Below, in pieces: positions 9,363-17,367 of a stretch of DNA of 64,000 nt. Both the position numbers and the translations under genes were made by a program. This stretch comes from CBFDBF01 sp050304615. GTDB taxonomy: Bacteria; Pseudomonadota; Gammaproteobacteria; Chromatiales; Chromatiaceae. How positions within the stretch are numbered: position 1 is the stretch's first letter; each line of letters opens with the position of its first letter. The stretch spans positions 17,570-81,569 of the forward strand of contig JBNLDW010000002.1 in assembly GCA_050304615.1 (NCBI GenBank). Direction: 5' to 3'. The notes beneath the pieces were generated by a model, which made no database searches, was not told the DNA's origin, and saw only the letters and a program-made list of their open reading frames with translations.

Positions 9363-9422
9363 CAAGGGAACCCCCGACCGGCCTATTCCCGCTATTCTGC
9401 TCAACCCGGAACTGATCGTCTG

Positions 9423-10262
9423 CTATACAAATCGCATAGATAGATCGACTGCCGTCACGTTTTTTGTCAGGGCTCCCACCGAGATATCATCTACCCCGGT
9501 CTCGGCAATCTCCCTTACTCGTTGCAGTGAAACCCCGCCAGAGGCCTCCAGTCGCGCCCTGCCGCCATTTAATAGTACCGCCTCACGTAGTTGCTGGAGT
9601 GAGAAGTTATCCAATAAAATACGGCGTGCGCCCGCCTCTATCGCCTCCTCCATACCAGCCAGATCTTCGACCTCCACCTCGATCTCCAATTCTGGTGCAT
9701 GCCGCATAGCCACCTCTACTGCCGCCTTGATAGAGCCGGCCGCCATAATGTGGTTCTCTTTGAGCAGGATGGCATCATATAGGCCGATGCGATGATTATG
9801 ACAACCACCACAGGAAACCGCATACTTCTGCTGTAATCTGAGGCCAGATAGGGTCTTGCGAGTATCGAGAATACGTACCTTGGTACCCTCAACCGCCTTG
9901 GCATAGGCGCGTGCAGTGGTGGCCGTCCCGGAGAGTGTCTGCAGATAATTCAGGGCAGTTCGTTCGCCACTTAATAGCGCCCTGGTGTTACCATCTAGTT
10001 CGCAGATTACCTTGCCTGGCTCCACCTCTGCCCCATCCTGCACAAACCAGTTAATCTGAATCGTGGGATCAAGCTGATGAAAGGTCTGATCAAACCAGAC
10101 CTGTCCACAGATGACTGCCGCCTCCCGACACACCACCTGCACGGAAGATAGTTTATCTGCGGGAATCAGGATGGCAGTACGATCTCCTGGCCCAATATCC
10201 TCGGCCAGTGCCTGGCGCACCTGATCCTGGATTGTCTCTTTGCTCGGTAGTCTTGCTGCCAT
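9423..10262 (-). CDS. nadC: Nicotinate-nucleotide pyrophosphorylase (carboxylating)
   Basis: Converts quinolinate and PRPP to nicotinate mononucleotide, CO2 and PPi in NAD synthesis. The 279-residue protein has the N-terminal mixed domain (EDIGPGDRTAILIP) and the barrel domain with LDTRKTLSGLRLQQKYAV, CGGCHNHRIGLYDAILLKEN and the C-terminal EASGGVSLQRVREIAETGVD. Two small departures stand out: the usual PGLR is SGLR and GGGxNHR is GGCHNHR; the basic residues are kept. It stands alone between the small flagellar-like gene and the DUF1631 gene. Confidence 0.94.
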   Translation of the reverse strand: MAARLPSKETIQDQVRQALAEDIGPGDRTAILIPADKLSSVQVVCREAAVICGQVWFDQTFHQLDPTIQINWFVQDGAEVEPGKVICELDGNTRALLSGERTALNYLQTLSGTATTARAYAKAVEGTKVRILDTRKTLSGLRLQQKYAVSCGGCHNHRIGLYDAILLKENHIMAAGSIKAAVEVAMRHAPELEIEVEVEDLAGMEEAIEAGARRILLDNFSLQQLREAVLLNGGRARLEASGGVSLQRVREIAETGVDDISVGALTKNVTAVDLSMRFV

Positions 10263-10316
10263 CTGTCAAAGTATATTACTTGGAGAGCTTTGAATAAATT
10301 CGAGATCCCCCAATAA

Positions 10317-10357
10317 GAAGGGGCCGAAGCCAAGTACTATACCTGACTCCGGCCCCG
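10317..10357 (-). terminator. Candidate intrinsic terminator after the DUF1631 gene
   Basis: Arms GGGGCCG (about 10320) and CGGCCCC (about 10349) enclose a loop. Read on the minus strand, the hairpin is followed by CTTCTTATT, a weak T-tract. It lies between the stop of the DUF1631 gene and nadC. Confidence 0.5.
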
Positions 10358-10373
10358 CTATCACTCAATTAAG

Positions 10374-12665
10374 CTATGCTTCTGCGTTCTGTAGCCCATC
10401 CGCGATAGAGGTTAGGGCCCGATCAAGCAGTGGTGTTTCCGCTCCGGCCAGCAGCACCATTTTCCCGGTACGCATGGCATCAGCCAGCTTCTCCAGACAT
10501 ACTTCCAGAACTTTGATGCCCTTATTATTCACAAACAGGTGGTTGCCACTCACGCCACTCTTCCAGGCAAGTTTAATCCGTCTGCTGGTATCATTCTCTC
10601 CCTTCAACTCCAACCAGCTCCCCAGTGGTATCTCTTGCGCCTTGCGCAGGTAGATACTGGTATCGGCGATAGTTCCGGTTTTAATCTGATCACCCGCAGG
10701 TTTAATCTGATCTGCTGCAGGTTTTGCCTGTTGCGACCCGCTACTTGCAGTGATACCGGCTTTACTCTCCTCTTGCTTTGACTGCGTGGCAGCCAGTGTT
10801 TTCGGGTCGATCCCCGGTATGCTCTCACCACGTAGGCAGGCCATATGACAGGCCTGCAGCTCTTTAAACAGGCGTATCATTTTATGCTGGTCAAAGCTGA
10901 TATTTGTAAGCTCTACGCGCAGCCCCTTGAGCAGTCCCGGTATAATCTGCAACAACTCCCTCCGCTCATCCAGACTCTTTTTAGGGGTGACACTCCACAG
11001 CAGCTGATCCAACATGGTTATTCTTTCTGTCCATTCCTCGCCCTCAACCCCTTGGCGCAAGGCGGTTAGCATTAGCACATCCTTCCATCCATGCTCTAGT
11101 AACTCAACTGCCGCCTTAGGAATGCCATCATACTGCTCAAACCGTTTTGCTATCTCATCGCCTACCTGCCGTTTGGCAAGTGCCAGCTGCTCTTTACCAC
11201 GAGTGGCCTGGGTAGCACGCTCTTCAGCCAGGCTGGAGGTACGCTGCTCCGCTTCAAGATATTCCGCAAATTCTTCATTCAGCTCAGTGAACAGCTCGAC
11301 GTCTTGATCAAACTCTAATAACACCCGGCTGACGATGGCATCAATCATACCGTACAGGCTCCCAGCCGACCGGTCACCATCATCTGACCAACCCAATGCG
11401 GCCTGGGCCAAGCTATTCAGCAGATGCCGTGCCGGATGGCCCTGGCGATAGAAAAACTCCTTATCAAGCAGTGCAACCTTTACCATTGGAATCTGCAATC
11501 TGGCTAGCAGCACCTTCATGGTATCCGGCAGGTTACGATCTTCCAGAATGAATTCGAACAACATCGATATCACATCGATCATGTTCTCATCCGACCTCTC
11601 CTTGGAGGCAAAAGAGCCAACCGACTGATCAATATTCAGCTCTTGCTGCAGTAGTCCCCGCAGGTCCTGTACCCCTAACCCAGCCTCGGAGGAGAGATGA
11701 TCTCCCTGCTGCAGGTTAGAGAGGGCTGCAACTATCTGCCCTGTATCCACAACTACGGCCTGATTCCCTGGGGAGACATAACTTCGACGCTGATTCAACA
11801 ACCCCTGCAGGTTGGCAAAAAACTCCCGGTCTACCGCAACCGAATCGCCTGTCGCCAGTACATCGTCACTATAATCAGCCTGTGTCGACGCCTGCGCCTG
11901 ACCGCCTACCGCCGCACCAGAAGAACCACCAACGACAGGAGCGCCAGCATTAGGTTTGACTTTAGGCGTCAATTTGGGCAAAACCCCAGCCTGTGCCAAT
12001 ACGTCATTGACACTGTTATAGAGCTTACCCAATCCAGCCATCACCTCTCTATCAAATAGCTTGTAGACCACCAGTTTTGCCGATAGCTCAAGCTCTAAAG
12101 GCTCCAGCGCTCGCTGGAATGACTCACATATCCTGACTGGATCCAGAGGATTATTTTTGCTATCGACCACCAGGCCGCGAGCCAATGCGCCGAATCTCTG
12201 CTCAATAGCGTAGAGTTCACGAGAATAGCGGTTCTCACTCTTGGCGGTCATGCTGGTTATGGCCAGGGTATCTTCCAGTTCATCATCGGCAACCAGCAGA
12301 AGCTCCTCGCCCTCCTTGTGACCACCCTCAGCGGTTTCAGCATCTGGCTTGCCTGTCTTCCAGAACCGATCAAAGCCATGCAAAATCCGCCGTTGAAATC
12401 CCTCCTGCAGGTTCTCTTGCTCCCTGCGCAACTCACGCATTGCGTGGAAACAGGCTATCTGCAGATTGCCACTGTCCTTCTTGTTAGAGAGGTCAAACAG
12501 GACATCATCCAGCTTCTCAAACATCCCGCCCAGTAGACGCGGCAGGATCCAGGCCGTTACCTTGCGGCAACTTTTTACTCCCTCATACTCTTCCTGTTTG
12601 AGATTGATATTACTGGCAAACCGCTGGTCGCCATCGAAGGGTAAAATATTGTCACGTTGTACCAT
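10374..12665 (-). CDS. DUF1631 family protein
   Basis: A 763-residue cytosolic protein with the N-terminal pattern of the DUF1631 family (CRKVTAWILPRLLGGMFEKL, then a helical region with FHAMRELRRE). The central section around residues 230-270 is low-complexity (Ala, Gly, Gln, Val). A second low-complexity linker near 640-680 contains a repeated PAADQIKPAGDQIK unit. The C-terminal part (from about 685) resembles the small domain that some gammaproteobacterial proteins share with PilZ-like folds (SWLELKGENDTSRRIKLAWK), so c-di-GMP binding is possible but untested. No enzyme motif is visible; annotations of this family as phosphorylases are unsupported. Confidence 0.75.
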   Translation of the reverse strand: MVQRDNILPFDGDQRFASNINLKQEEYEGVKSCRKVTAWILPRLLGGMFEKLDDVLFDLSNKKDSGNLQIACFHAMRELRREQENLQEGFQRRILHGFDRFWKTGKPDAETAEGGHKEGEELLLVADDELEDTLAITSMTAKSENRYSRELYAIEQRFGALARGLVVDSKNNPLDPVRICESFQRALEPLELELSAKLVVYKLFDREVMAGLGKLYNSVNDVLAQAGVLPKLTPKVKPNAGAPVVGGSSGAAVGGQAQASTQADYSDDVLATGDSVAVDREFFANLQGLLNQRRSYVSPGNQAVVVDTGQIVAALSNLQQGDHLSSEAGLGVQDLRGLLQQELNIDQSVGSFASKERSDENMIDVISMLFEFILEDRNLPDTMKVLLARLQIPMVKVALLDKEFFYRQGHPARHLLNSLAQAALGWSDDGDRSAGSLYGMIDAIVSRVLLEFDQDVELFTELNEEFAEYLEAEQRTSSLAEERATQATRGKEQLALAKRQVGDEIAKRFEQYDGIPKAAVELLEHGWKDVLMLTALRQGVEGEEWTERITMLDQLLWSVTPKKSLDERRELLQIIPGLLKGLRVELTNISFDQHKMIRLFKELQACHMACLRGESIPGIDPKTLAATQSKQEESKAGITASSGSQQAKPAADQIKPAGDQIKTGTIADTSIYLRKAQEIPLGSWLELKGENDTSRRIKLAWKSGVSGNHLFVNNKGIKVLEVCLEKLADAMRTGKMVLLAGAETPLLDRALTSIADGLQNAEA

Positions 12666-12977
12666 AACGCACCTATATGGGATTGCACCCCAAACTGCGT
12701 CCTTTTAGCTTGGAGAATGCTGGATATCGGTGTAGATCTTCCTGTATGGACTATATACGCTACACGGAGAATAGCTCGTGAAGTCAATCACACCACCTTA
12801 TATTTATCTACCGCAAGCGCCTTTCAATAGTTAAAACCGTGACCCCCATCTCAGGGAATCTACTTCATATCGCAAATTCTCCGGCCAATACCATACCAAG
12901 GTCAATATTTTGTCCAACCTGCGAAAATCTCACATTTATACTGAATCTCGCAATCTGTTCATGCTATGTTTTGAGTC
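12666..12977. other. Divergent promoter region between DUF1631 gene and DUF1538 operon
   Basis: About 310 AT-rich bases. No open frame has a ribosome site. It must hold the promoters of the minus-strand DUF1631 gene and of the plus-strand DUF1538 operon. I cannot assign -35/-10 boxes with confidence and see no strong hairpin or riboswitch. Confidence 0.4.
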
Positions 12978-13712
12978 GTGATAAAACTAGTTACGCATAT
13001 GGGGCATTCGCTGCTGAAAAGCGCACGGGATCTACTCCCTATCATTGGAGTGATCGGCTTTTTTCAACTATTCGTGCTACAACAGCCAATACCTGATCTA
13101 CTCAACCTGGCCACGGGTATCATGCTGGTAGTTATCGGCCTGACCCTCTTTATCTACGGCCTGAAGACCGGCCTCTTTCCTATTGGCGAATCAATGGCCT
13201 ACGACTTTGCCAGTAAAGGGAGCCTGTCTTGGCTTTTAACCTTTGCCTTTGCCCTTGGATTTGGCACCACCATTGCTGAACCGGCCCTGATCGCAGTGGC
13301 TGAAGAGGCGGCCACGATAGCTGCGGCTGGAGGTATGATCTTAGATTCGAAACAGGCTATGACCGACTACGCCTCAGGCCTGCGTTTTACCGTGGCGCTA
13401 TCGGTAGGACTGGCCATCATGATTGGTGTAGTGCGAATAATTAAGGGGTGGCCGATACAGTATCTGATTATCGGCGGATATATAGGCGTTGTCATAATGA
13501 CCGCCTTCGCCCCACCCGAAATCATCGGCATCGCCTATGATTCCGGCGGTGTAACAACCTCAACCATCACCGTCCCCCTGGTTACCGCCCTCGGCGTTGG
13601 GCTAGCCACCAGTATCAAGGGCCTGAACCCGATGACCGATGGATTCGGACTTATTGCCTTTGCCTCACTGACCCCGATGATCTTTGTCATGGGCTATGGG
13701 ATGCTGCTGTGA
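12978..13712 (+). CDS. DUF1538 membrane protein, first copy
   Basis: A 244-residue inner-membrane protein of the DUF1538 family with about 6-7 membrane segments, starting with GTG. It carries two family motifs: FGTTIAEPALIAVAEEA near residue 94 and IAYDSGGVTTSTITVPLVTA near 190. The second, small-residue and polar within a membrane region, looks like a transport pore or ion site. Family function is unknown to me; transport is inference. The last bases overlap the next gene (GTGA), which encodes a paralogue. It is the first gene of a five-gene operon with PII-like and CBS proteins. Confidence 0.85.
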   Translation: MIKLVTHMGHSLLKSARDLLPIIGVIGFFQLFVLQQPIPDLLNLATGIMLVVIGLTLFIYGLKTGLFPIGESMAYDFASKGSLSWLLTFAFALGFGTTIAEPALIAVAEEAATIAAAGGMILDSKQAMTDYASGLRFTVALSVGLAIMIGVVRIIKGWPIQYLIIGGYIGVVIMTAFAPPEIIGIAYDSGGVTTSTITVPLVTALGVGLATSIKGLNPMTDGFGLIAFASLTPMIFVMGYGMLL

Positions 13713-14494
13713 TATCCGGCATGCTCAACTTCCTCGATACCCTACTCAGCACCATGCGGGATGTAATCCCGATTACCGCCATCATATTTGGCTTCCAGTT
13801 CTTTGTACTCCGCCGCCGGGTCGCCAATCTGCGCCAAATCGTAACCGGCTTTCTGCTGGTGCTACTGGGGATGGCCTTTTTCCTGCAGGGTCTGGAGCAG
13901 GCACTCTTTCCACTCGGCAGACTAATGGCCAGCCAGTTGACTGCGCCAGAGTTCCTTGGAGTACAGACTGGTTCAGATGTGCATCACTATCTCTGGCTCT
14001 ACCTGTTTGCTGCTACTATCGGCTTTGCCACGACTATTGCTGAACCGGCCCTTATTGCAGTGGCAATCAAGGCCAACCAGGTGTCCGCCGGTGCTGTTGG
14101 CACCTGGGGCCTGCGCATTGCGGTAGCCTTAGGTGTGGCGTTTGGGGTCGCCCTTGGTTGTTATCGAATCATCAGCGGCACCCCGCTCCACTACTACATT
14201 ATTGCCGGTTATATCATGGTTATAATCCAGACCATGTACTGCCCTAAAACCATTATCGCCCTGGCCTACGACTCTGGTGGTGTTACCACCTCTACAGTAA
14301 CAGTCCCGCTGATAGCCGCACTTGGACTAGGACTCGCATCTAGTATTCCTGGACGTAATCCACTACTGGATGGGTTTGGCCTCATCGCCTTTGCCAGTCT
14401 GTTTCCAATTATCAGCGTTATGACCTATGCCCAACTCAGTGAGTGGCATGCCAACAGATCACCCAAGGTTTCTCTAAATAACAGTGAGGATTAA
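13709..14494 (+). CDS. DUF1538 membrane protein, second copy
   Basis: A 261-residue paralogue of the preceding protein that repeats its two signature motifs (FATTIAEPALIAVAIKA and LAYDSGGVTTSTVTVPLIAA). The pair probably forms a two-subunit or pseudo-symmetric membrane complex, since some bacteria are known to carry both halves in one chain. The GTG start overlaps the previous stop as GTGA, so equal synthesis is expected. About seven hydrophobic segments are visible. Two bases separate it from the PII-like gene. Confidence 0.85.
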   Translation: MISGMLNFLDTLLSTMRDVIPITAIIFGFQFFVLRRRVANLRQIVTGFLLVLLGMAFFLQGLEQALFPLGRLMASQLTAPEFLGVQTGSDVHHYLWLYLFAATIGFATTIAEPALIAVAIKANQVSAGAVGTWGLRIAVALGVAFGVALGCYRIISGTPLHYYIIAGYIMVIIQTMYCPKTIIALAYDSGGVTTSTVTVPLIAALGLGLASSIPGRNPLLDGFGLIAFASLFPIISVMTYAQLSEWHANRSPKVSLNNSED

Positions 14495-14496
14495 CC

Positions 14497-14847
14497 ATGC
14501 ACTTTAAACTCATTATTACCCTAGTAGAGGACAAGAAAACCAACCTTGTTCTGGAGGCCGCTCGGGAGGCCGGTGCAACCGGCTCCACCGTCATAAATCA
14601 GGCACGTGGAGAGGGGTTGGAGCAGCATAAAACATTCTTTGGTCTCAGCCTTGAGACCCAAAGAGACGCGGTCCTACTCCTGGTGGAAGAGCACCTGAGC
14701 CGCCATATCCTGGAGACCATTGCAGAGGTAGGGAGGTTTGATGAACAGCCCGACAGCGGTATCGCCTTCCAGATAGATGTAGAGGACGCGGTCGGCATCA
14801 ATCAGCAGATAGCACAGTTAACCCGTAAGGTGGAGGAAGAGATATGA
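14497..14847 (+). CDS. PII-like signalling protein
   Basis: A 116-residue protein with the ferredoxin-like fold pattern of PII/GlnK (MHFKLIITLVEDKKTNLVLEA at the N-terminus). The T-loop is short and lacks the uridylylated Tyr of GlnB, and the classical B-loop TGxxGDGKI is absent. It therefore belongs with divergent PII-like proteins that sense other ligands and control a neighbouring transporter, like SbtB with SbtA. The linkage to two DUF1538 membrane genes upstream and a CBS gene downstream (ATGA overlap) suggests it gates the membrane pair. The ligand is unknown. Confidence 0.8.
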   Translation: MHFKLIITLVEDKKTNLVLEAAREAGATGSTVINQARGEGLEQHKTFFGLSLETQRDAVLLLVEEHLSRHILETIAEVGRFDEQPDSGIAFQIDVEDAVGINQQIAQLTRKVEEEI

Positions 14848-15245
14848 AAACCAAAAGCCCAACCCGTGTACGCGATGTCATGAAAACAGATTTTGACATG
14901 GTGGATGGCATGGCGACGGTGCAAGCAGCACTCGACACCATGATGCACATAGAGACCAAGTCACTGATAGTGAAGCGCCGTCACGATGACGACGAATACG
15001 GTATGGTAATGCTGTCAGACATCGCCAAACAGGTGCTGGCAGTAGACCGGGCACCAGATAGAGTCAACATCTACGAGATCATGTCCAAGCCGGTGATCAC
15101 GATACACCCGGAGATGGACATCCGTTACTGCGCCCGTCTCTTTGCCCGCTTTGATCTATCACGCGCACCGGTGGTTGAAAACCGCGAAGTGATCGGCATC
15201 ATCAGCTTCACCGACATGGTAGCGAAGGGACTAAGGCAAAAATGA
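14844..15245 (+). CDS. CBS-domain pair protein
   Basis: A 133-residue soluble protein made of two CBS motifs (RVRDVMKTDFDMVDGMATV at the start, and YEIMSKPVITIHPEMDIRY in the second half, with ISFTDMV near the end). Such Bateman modules bind adenine nucleotides or SAM and switch partner proteins. It overlaps the PII-like gene (ATGA) and ampD (ATGA). With the PII-like protein it gives this operon two putative small-molecule sensors. Confidence 0.88.
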   Translation: MKTKSPTRVRDVMKTDFDMVDGMATVQAALDTMMHIETKSLIVKRRHDDDEYGMVMLSDIAKQVLAVDRAPDRVNIYEIMSKPVITIHPEMDIRYCARLFARFDLSRAPVVENREVIGIISFTDMVAKGLRQK

Positions 15246-15787
15246 GTTGCGACATGGATATACTGCTCCCGGAGGCATCCCAGCATCACTCGCCGAACCA
15301 GGATGAGCGGCCACTCGGAGTGTCCATCAATCTGCTGGTGATCCACAACATCAGTCTGCCGCCGGGTGAATTTGGCGGCCCCTGGCTAGATGATCTTTTC
15401 TGCAATCGGTTAGATCCGGAGGCCCACCCCTACTTCCGCGAGATAGCTGGCATGGAGGTATCCCCTCATCTGCTGATCCGGCGTGGTGGCGAATTGATTC
15501 AGTACGTACCCCTGCAACAGCGCGCCTGGCATGCCGGCACGTCCACATTCCAAGGGTGTGAACAGTGTAATGACTTCTCTATCGGGATTGAGCTGGAGGG
15601 CACTGACGACAGCCCCTACACCGAACAGCAATACCAGACCCTGGCTACTGCCACTCGCCAGATCATGGCCCAGTTCCCCGCGATAACAACCGACCGTATC
15701 AAGGGACACAGCGACATTGCGCCGCAACGCAAGAGCGATCCGGGACCGGCCTTTGACTGGGGGCATTTTCTTGAGTTATTGGGATAA
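15242..15787 (+). CDS. ampD: 1,6-anhydro-N-acetylmuramyl-L-alanine amidase
   Basis: Cytosolic zinc amidase that removes the peptide from anhydro-muropeptides during cell-wall recycling. The 181-residue protein shows the amidase_2 fold: LLVIHNISLPPGEFGG (first zinc His), AWHAGTSTFQG (substrate loop), IGIELEGTDD, and IKGHSDIAPQRKSDPGPAFDW (zinc His and Asp near the end). The start overlaps the CBS gene as ATGA, so it is expressed with the DUF1538 operon, although I see no mechanistic link beyond shared transcription. Confidence 0.94.
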   Translation: MSCDMDILLPEASQHHSPNQDERPLGVSINLLVIHNISLPPGEFGGPWLDDLFCNRLDPEAHPYFREIAGMEVSPHLLIRRGGELIQYVPLQQRAWHAGTSTFQGCEQCNDFSIGIELEGTDDSPYTEQQYQTLATATRQIMAQFPAITTDRIKGHSDIAPQRKSDPGPAFDWGHFLELLG

Positions 15788-16325
15788 AGAGTTTCGTAGC
15801 CCTTAGCCCTTATCGCCCGCAGAGCGTTTTCCATTCTCAACCGTATCAGTAATTAATTTCACAGCCTTATTAGTTTGAACACTTTTTTACCTCTGCGCAT
15901 TGGCTGCGAGTCCCTTTTCTGCTCGCCTGTTTGGTAATTAGTTTCGTGGCCTGTTTGATTTCGGTAGCTAATTTCGTAGCCCTTAACCTGCTAAGGATTA
16001 TTCTTGTTCCGAGCATCGCAGTTGTAAGTGGGGATAGCCCTTTAGGGGAGCGACAGTGACTCGCAGCCGAGCATCGGTGCACATTAAGACAACAAAATGT
16101 TGAGGCCGCGAAACTGATTACCGATGTGGTTAAAGTACAAAAGAGCCAATATCCAACTATGTAACAAACTGTATCAAACAACCCATGCTGACAACATATG
16201 TTACAAATCTGATCCATCCTGACACACCCAAGACACATTTGAAGCGTTAAATAAACCGGTCGGAAAAACAGCCGCGTCTCAGCTTATGGGACATGAAATA
16301 GATAAGTTCATAAGGGGAATTAATC
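15788..16325. repeat. Gene-free stretch with a degraded copy of the hairpin repeat family
   Basis: About 540 bases after ampD. It repeats words of the type AATTTCGTAGCCCTTA and GGTAATTAGTTTCGTGGCC several times. It also contains CACTTTTTTACCTCTGCGCA followed by GCTGCGAGTCCCTTTT (about 15880-15920), and GTTCCGAGCATCGCAGTTG (about 16007). All of these match the ends of the longer repeats at 48.2 and 49.7 kb, but the middle and the hairpin are gone. Half-sites TGTAAC (16160-16165) and GTTACA (16200-16205) precede the DUF4405 gene and may be regulator sites. Confidence 0.6.
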
Positions 16326-16841
16326 GTGAAAATTAAACGTGAATGGGCTACTCCAATAACTGCAGGTGCCTTTCTTCTTACAGCCGTTACAGGCGCGCTC
16401 ATGTTCTTTCATCTGGATATGGGGATCAACAAGGTCGCTCACGAATGGTTAAGTTGGGTCCTACTGATTGGTGTTGCTTTGCATCTGGTACCCAACTTCA
16501 ACAAACTCAAGCAATATCTATCAATGCGTAATGGACAATTAATGATAGGCGGGTTTGCGCTGTTGTTGATATTGAGCTTTGCTCCCATTGGAGGAGATAA
16601 AGGCGAGCAACCATTTGTGCAGCCGCTAAACGCCCTCTCCAATGCCCCATTGACTACCTTGGCGCTGGTCGCAGAAACCACTCCAGAGGAATTGCTTGAG
16701 CGTCTGTCCAATTCTGGCATCCCTGTTGAGTCAAAACAGCAGAGCGTAAGTGAACTGGCGGGCAGCGACTTTCGTAAACGGGTTCGTATTTTAAGCATTC
16801 TACTTACACAAGAGAGGAAAATAGCCCCAGTTCTTTTCTAA
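16326..16841 (+). CDS. DUF4405-like small membrane protein
   Basis: A 171-residue protein, GTG start. The first 85 residues hold three membrane helices of the DUF4405/cytochrome-b-like type (TPITAGAFLLTAVTGALMFF, then a His-containing helix HEWLSWVLLIGVALHLVPNF, then LMIGGFALLLILSFAPIG). The His residues at about 41, 54 and elsewhere could ligate haem. The C-terminal soluble part (from about 115) resembles a short DUF4405-associated domain with TPEELLERLSNSGI. It heads a cluster with a di-haem peroxidase and a Crp/Fnr regulator, fitting a redox role. Confidence 0.65.
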   Translation: MKIKREWATPITAGAFLLTAVTGALMFFHLDMGINKVAHEWLSWVLLIGVALHLVPNFNKLKQYLSMRNGQLMIGGFALLLILSFAPIGGDKGEQPFVQPLNALSNAPLTTLALVAETTPEELLERLSNSGIPVESKQQSVSELAGSDFRKRVRILSILLTQERKIAPVLF

Positions 16842-16854
16842 GGTCCCCAGCGGC

Positions 16855-16893
16855 GGCGGCAAGGGCAACCATAGGAAATCACCCCTTGCCGCC
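16855..16893. other. Perfect 11-bp hairpin downstream of the DUF4405 gene
   Basis: GGCGGCAAGGG (16855-16865) pairs with CCCTTGCCGCC (16883-16893) around a 17-base loop. No T-run follows, so it is not a classical intrinsic terminator. It may stabilise the mRNA end or work with Rho. Confidence 0.6.
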
Positions 16894-16926
16894 AATCTGA
16901 GCTGATCCGAATTCAAGTTGGATTAG

Positions 16927-16942
16927 TGTAACTATTGTTACA
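16927..16942. promoter_or_regulatory. Palindromic candidate operator TGTAAC-N4-GTTACA
   Basis: A perfect 6-bp inverted repeat with a 4-base spacer, 62 bases before the DUF4242 start. Its symmetry and spacing are like FNR/CRP-family sites, and the cluster encodes a Crp/Fnr protein. Single half-sites with the same word lie upstream of the DUF4405 gene (16160-16165 and 16200-16205) and at about 16962 (TTTGTAAC). Binding by the local regulator is inference. Confidence 0.5.
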
Positions 16943-17004
16943 GAACTCCCCCGTCTCAATTTGTAACCTTGCATCGTGAATCCACTATTACTAAGGAGAT
17001 TACG

Positions 17005-17310
17005 ATGCAAGCGATGAAGTTTTTTATTGATACCCATGATGTTTCCAACGAGAGTTTTCCTGCCGGCTTAACCCCTGAGCAGTTCGAGGGCTTTTTCGCT
17101 AAGTTTGAACAGGCCTGCTATGCGGAAAATGTGGTGCTGCTACGGGTCCATGTCGGTTACGAAGAAGGGCGCGCCTTCTGTTTTACCATGGCACCTGATG
17201 CCGATGCGGTGAAACGTGCGCATGTAAATGTAGGACTGCCTTTCGACAGCATTACAGAAGTTACTACCGCAACGCCTGGCGATACATTTTTCCGGCGCGC
17301 TGACGCCTAA
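17005..17310 (+). CDS. DUF4242 domain protein
   Basis: A 101-residue soluble protein. The start at 17005 is chosen because AAGGAG lies seven to eight bases before it; the upstream extension has no ribosome site. The sequence fits the ferredoxin-like DUF4242 family (FFIDTHDVSNESFPAGLT at the start; EEGRAFCFTMAPDADAVKRA in the middle; GLPFDSITEV near the end). A Streptomyces member (SCO4226) is described as nickel-binding; I cannot tell whether metal binding holds here. It lies between the DUF4405 gene and the peroxidase gene. Confidence 0.8.
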   Translation: MQAMKFFIDTHDVSNESFPAGLTPEQFEGFFAKFEQACYAENVVLLRVHVGYEEGRAFCFTMAPDADAVKRAHVNVGLPFDSITEVTTATPGDTFFRRADA

Positions 17311-17320
17311 GTTTCACCGC

Positions 17321-17348
17321 CGCCGCGGTGTCGGCACGCACCGCGGCG
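17321..17348. other. Perfect 10-bp GC hairpin before the peroxidase gene
   Basis: CGCCGCGGTG (17321-17330) pairs with CACCGCGGCG (17339-17348) around an 8-base loop. It ends 19 bases before the peroxidase ATG, just before its GGAG ribosome site. It may terminate or attenuate part of the DUF4242 transcript; no strong T-run follows (CAATCTTTTGG). Confidence 0.6.
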
Positions 17349-17367
17349 CAATCTTTTGGAGTAGCCT

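Noticed and set aside
15870..16238. 122-codon minus-strand frame after ampD
   Set aside because: It covers the degraded repeat and a likely regulatory region, and its sequence is Cys/Ser-rich without a family pattern.
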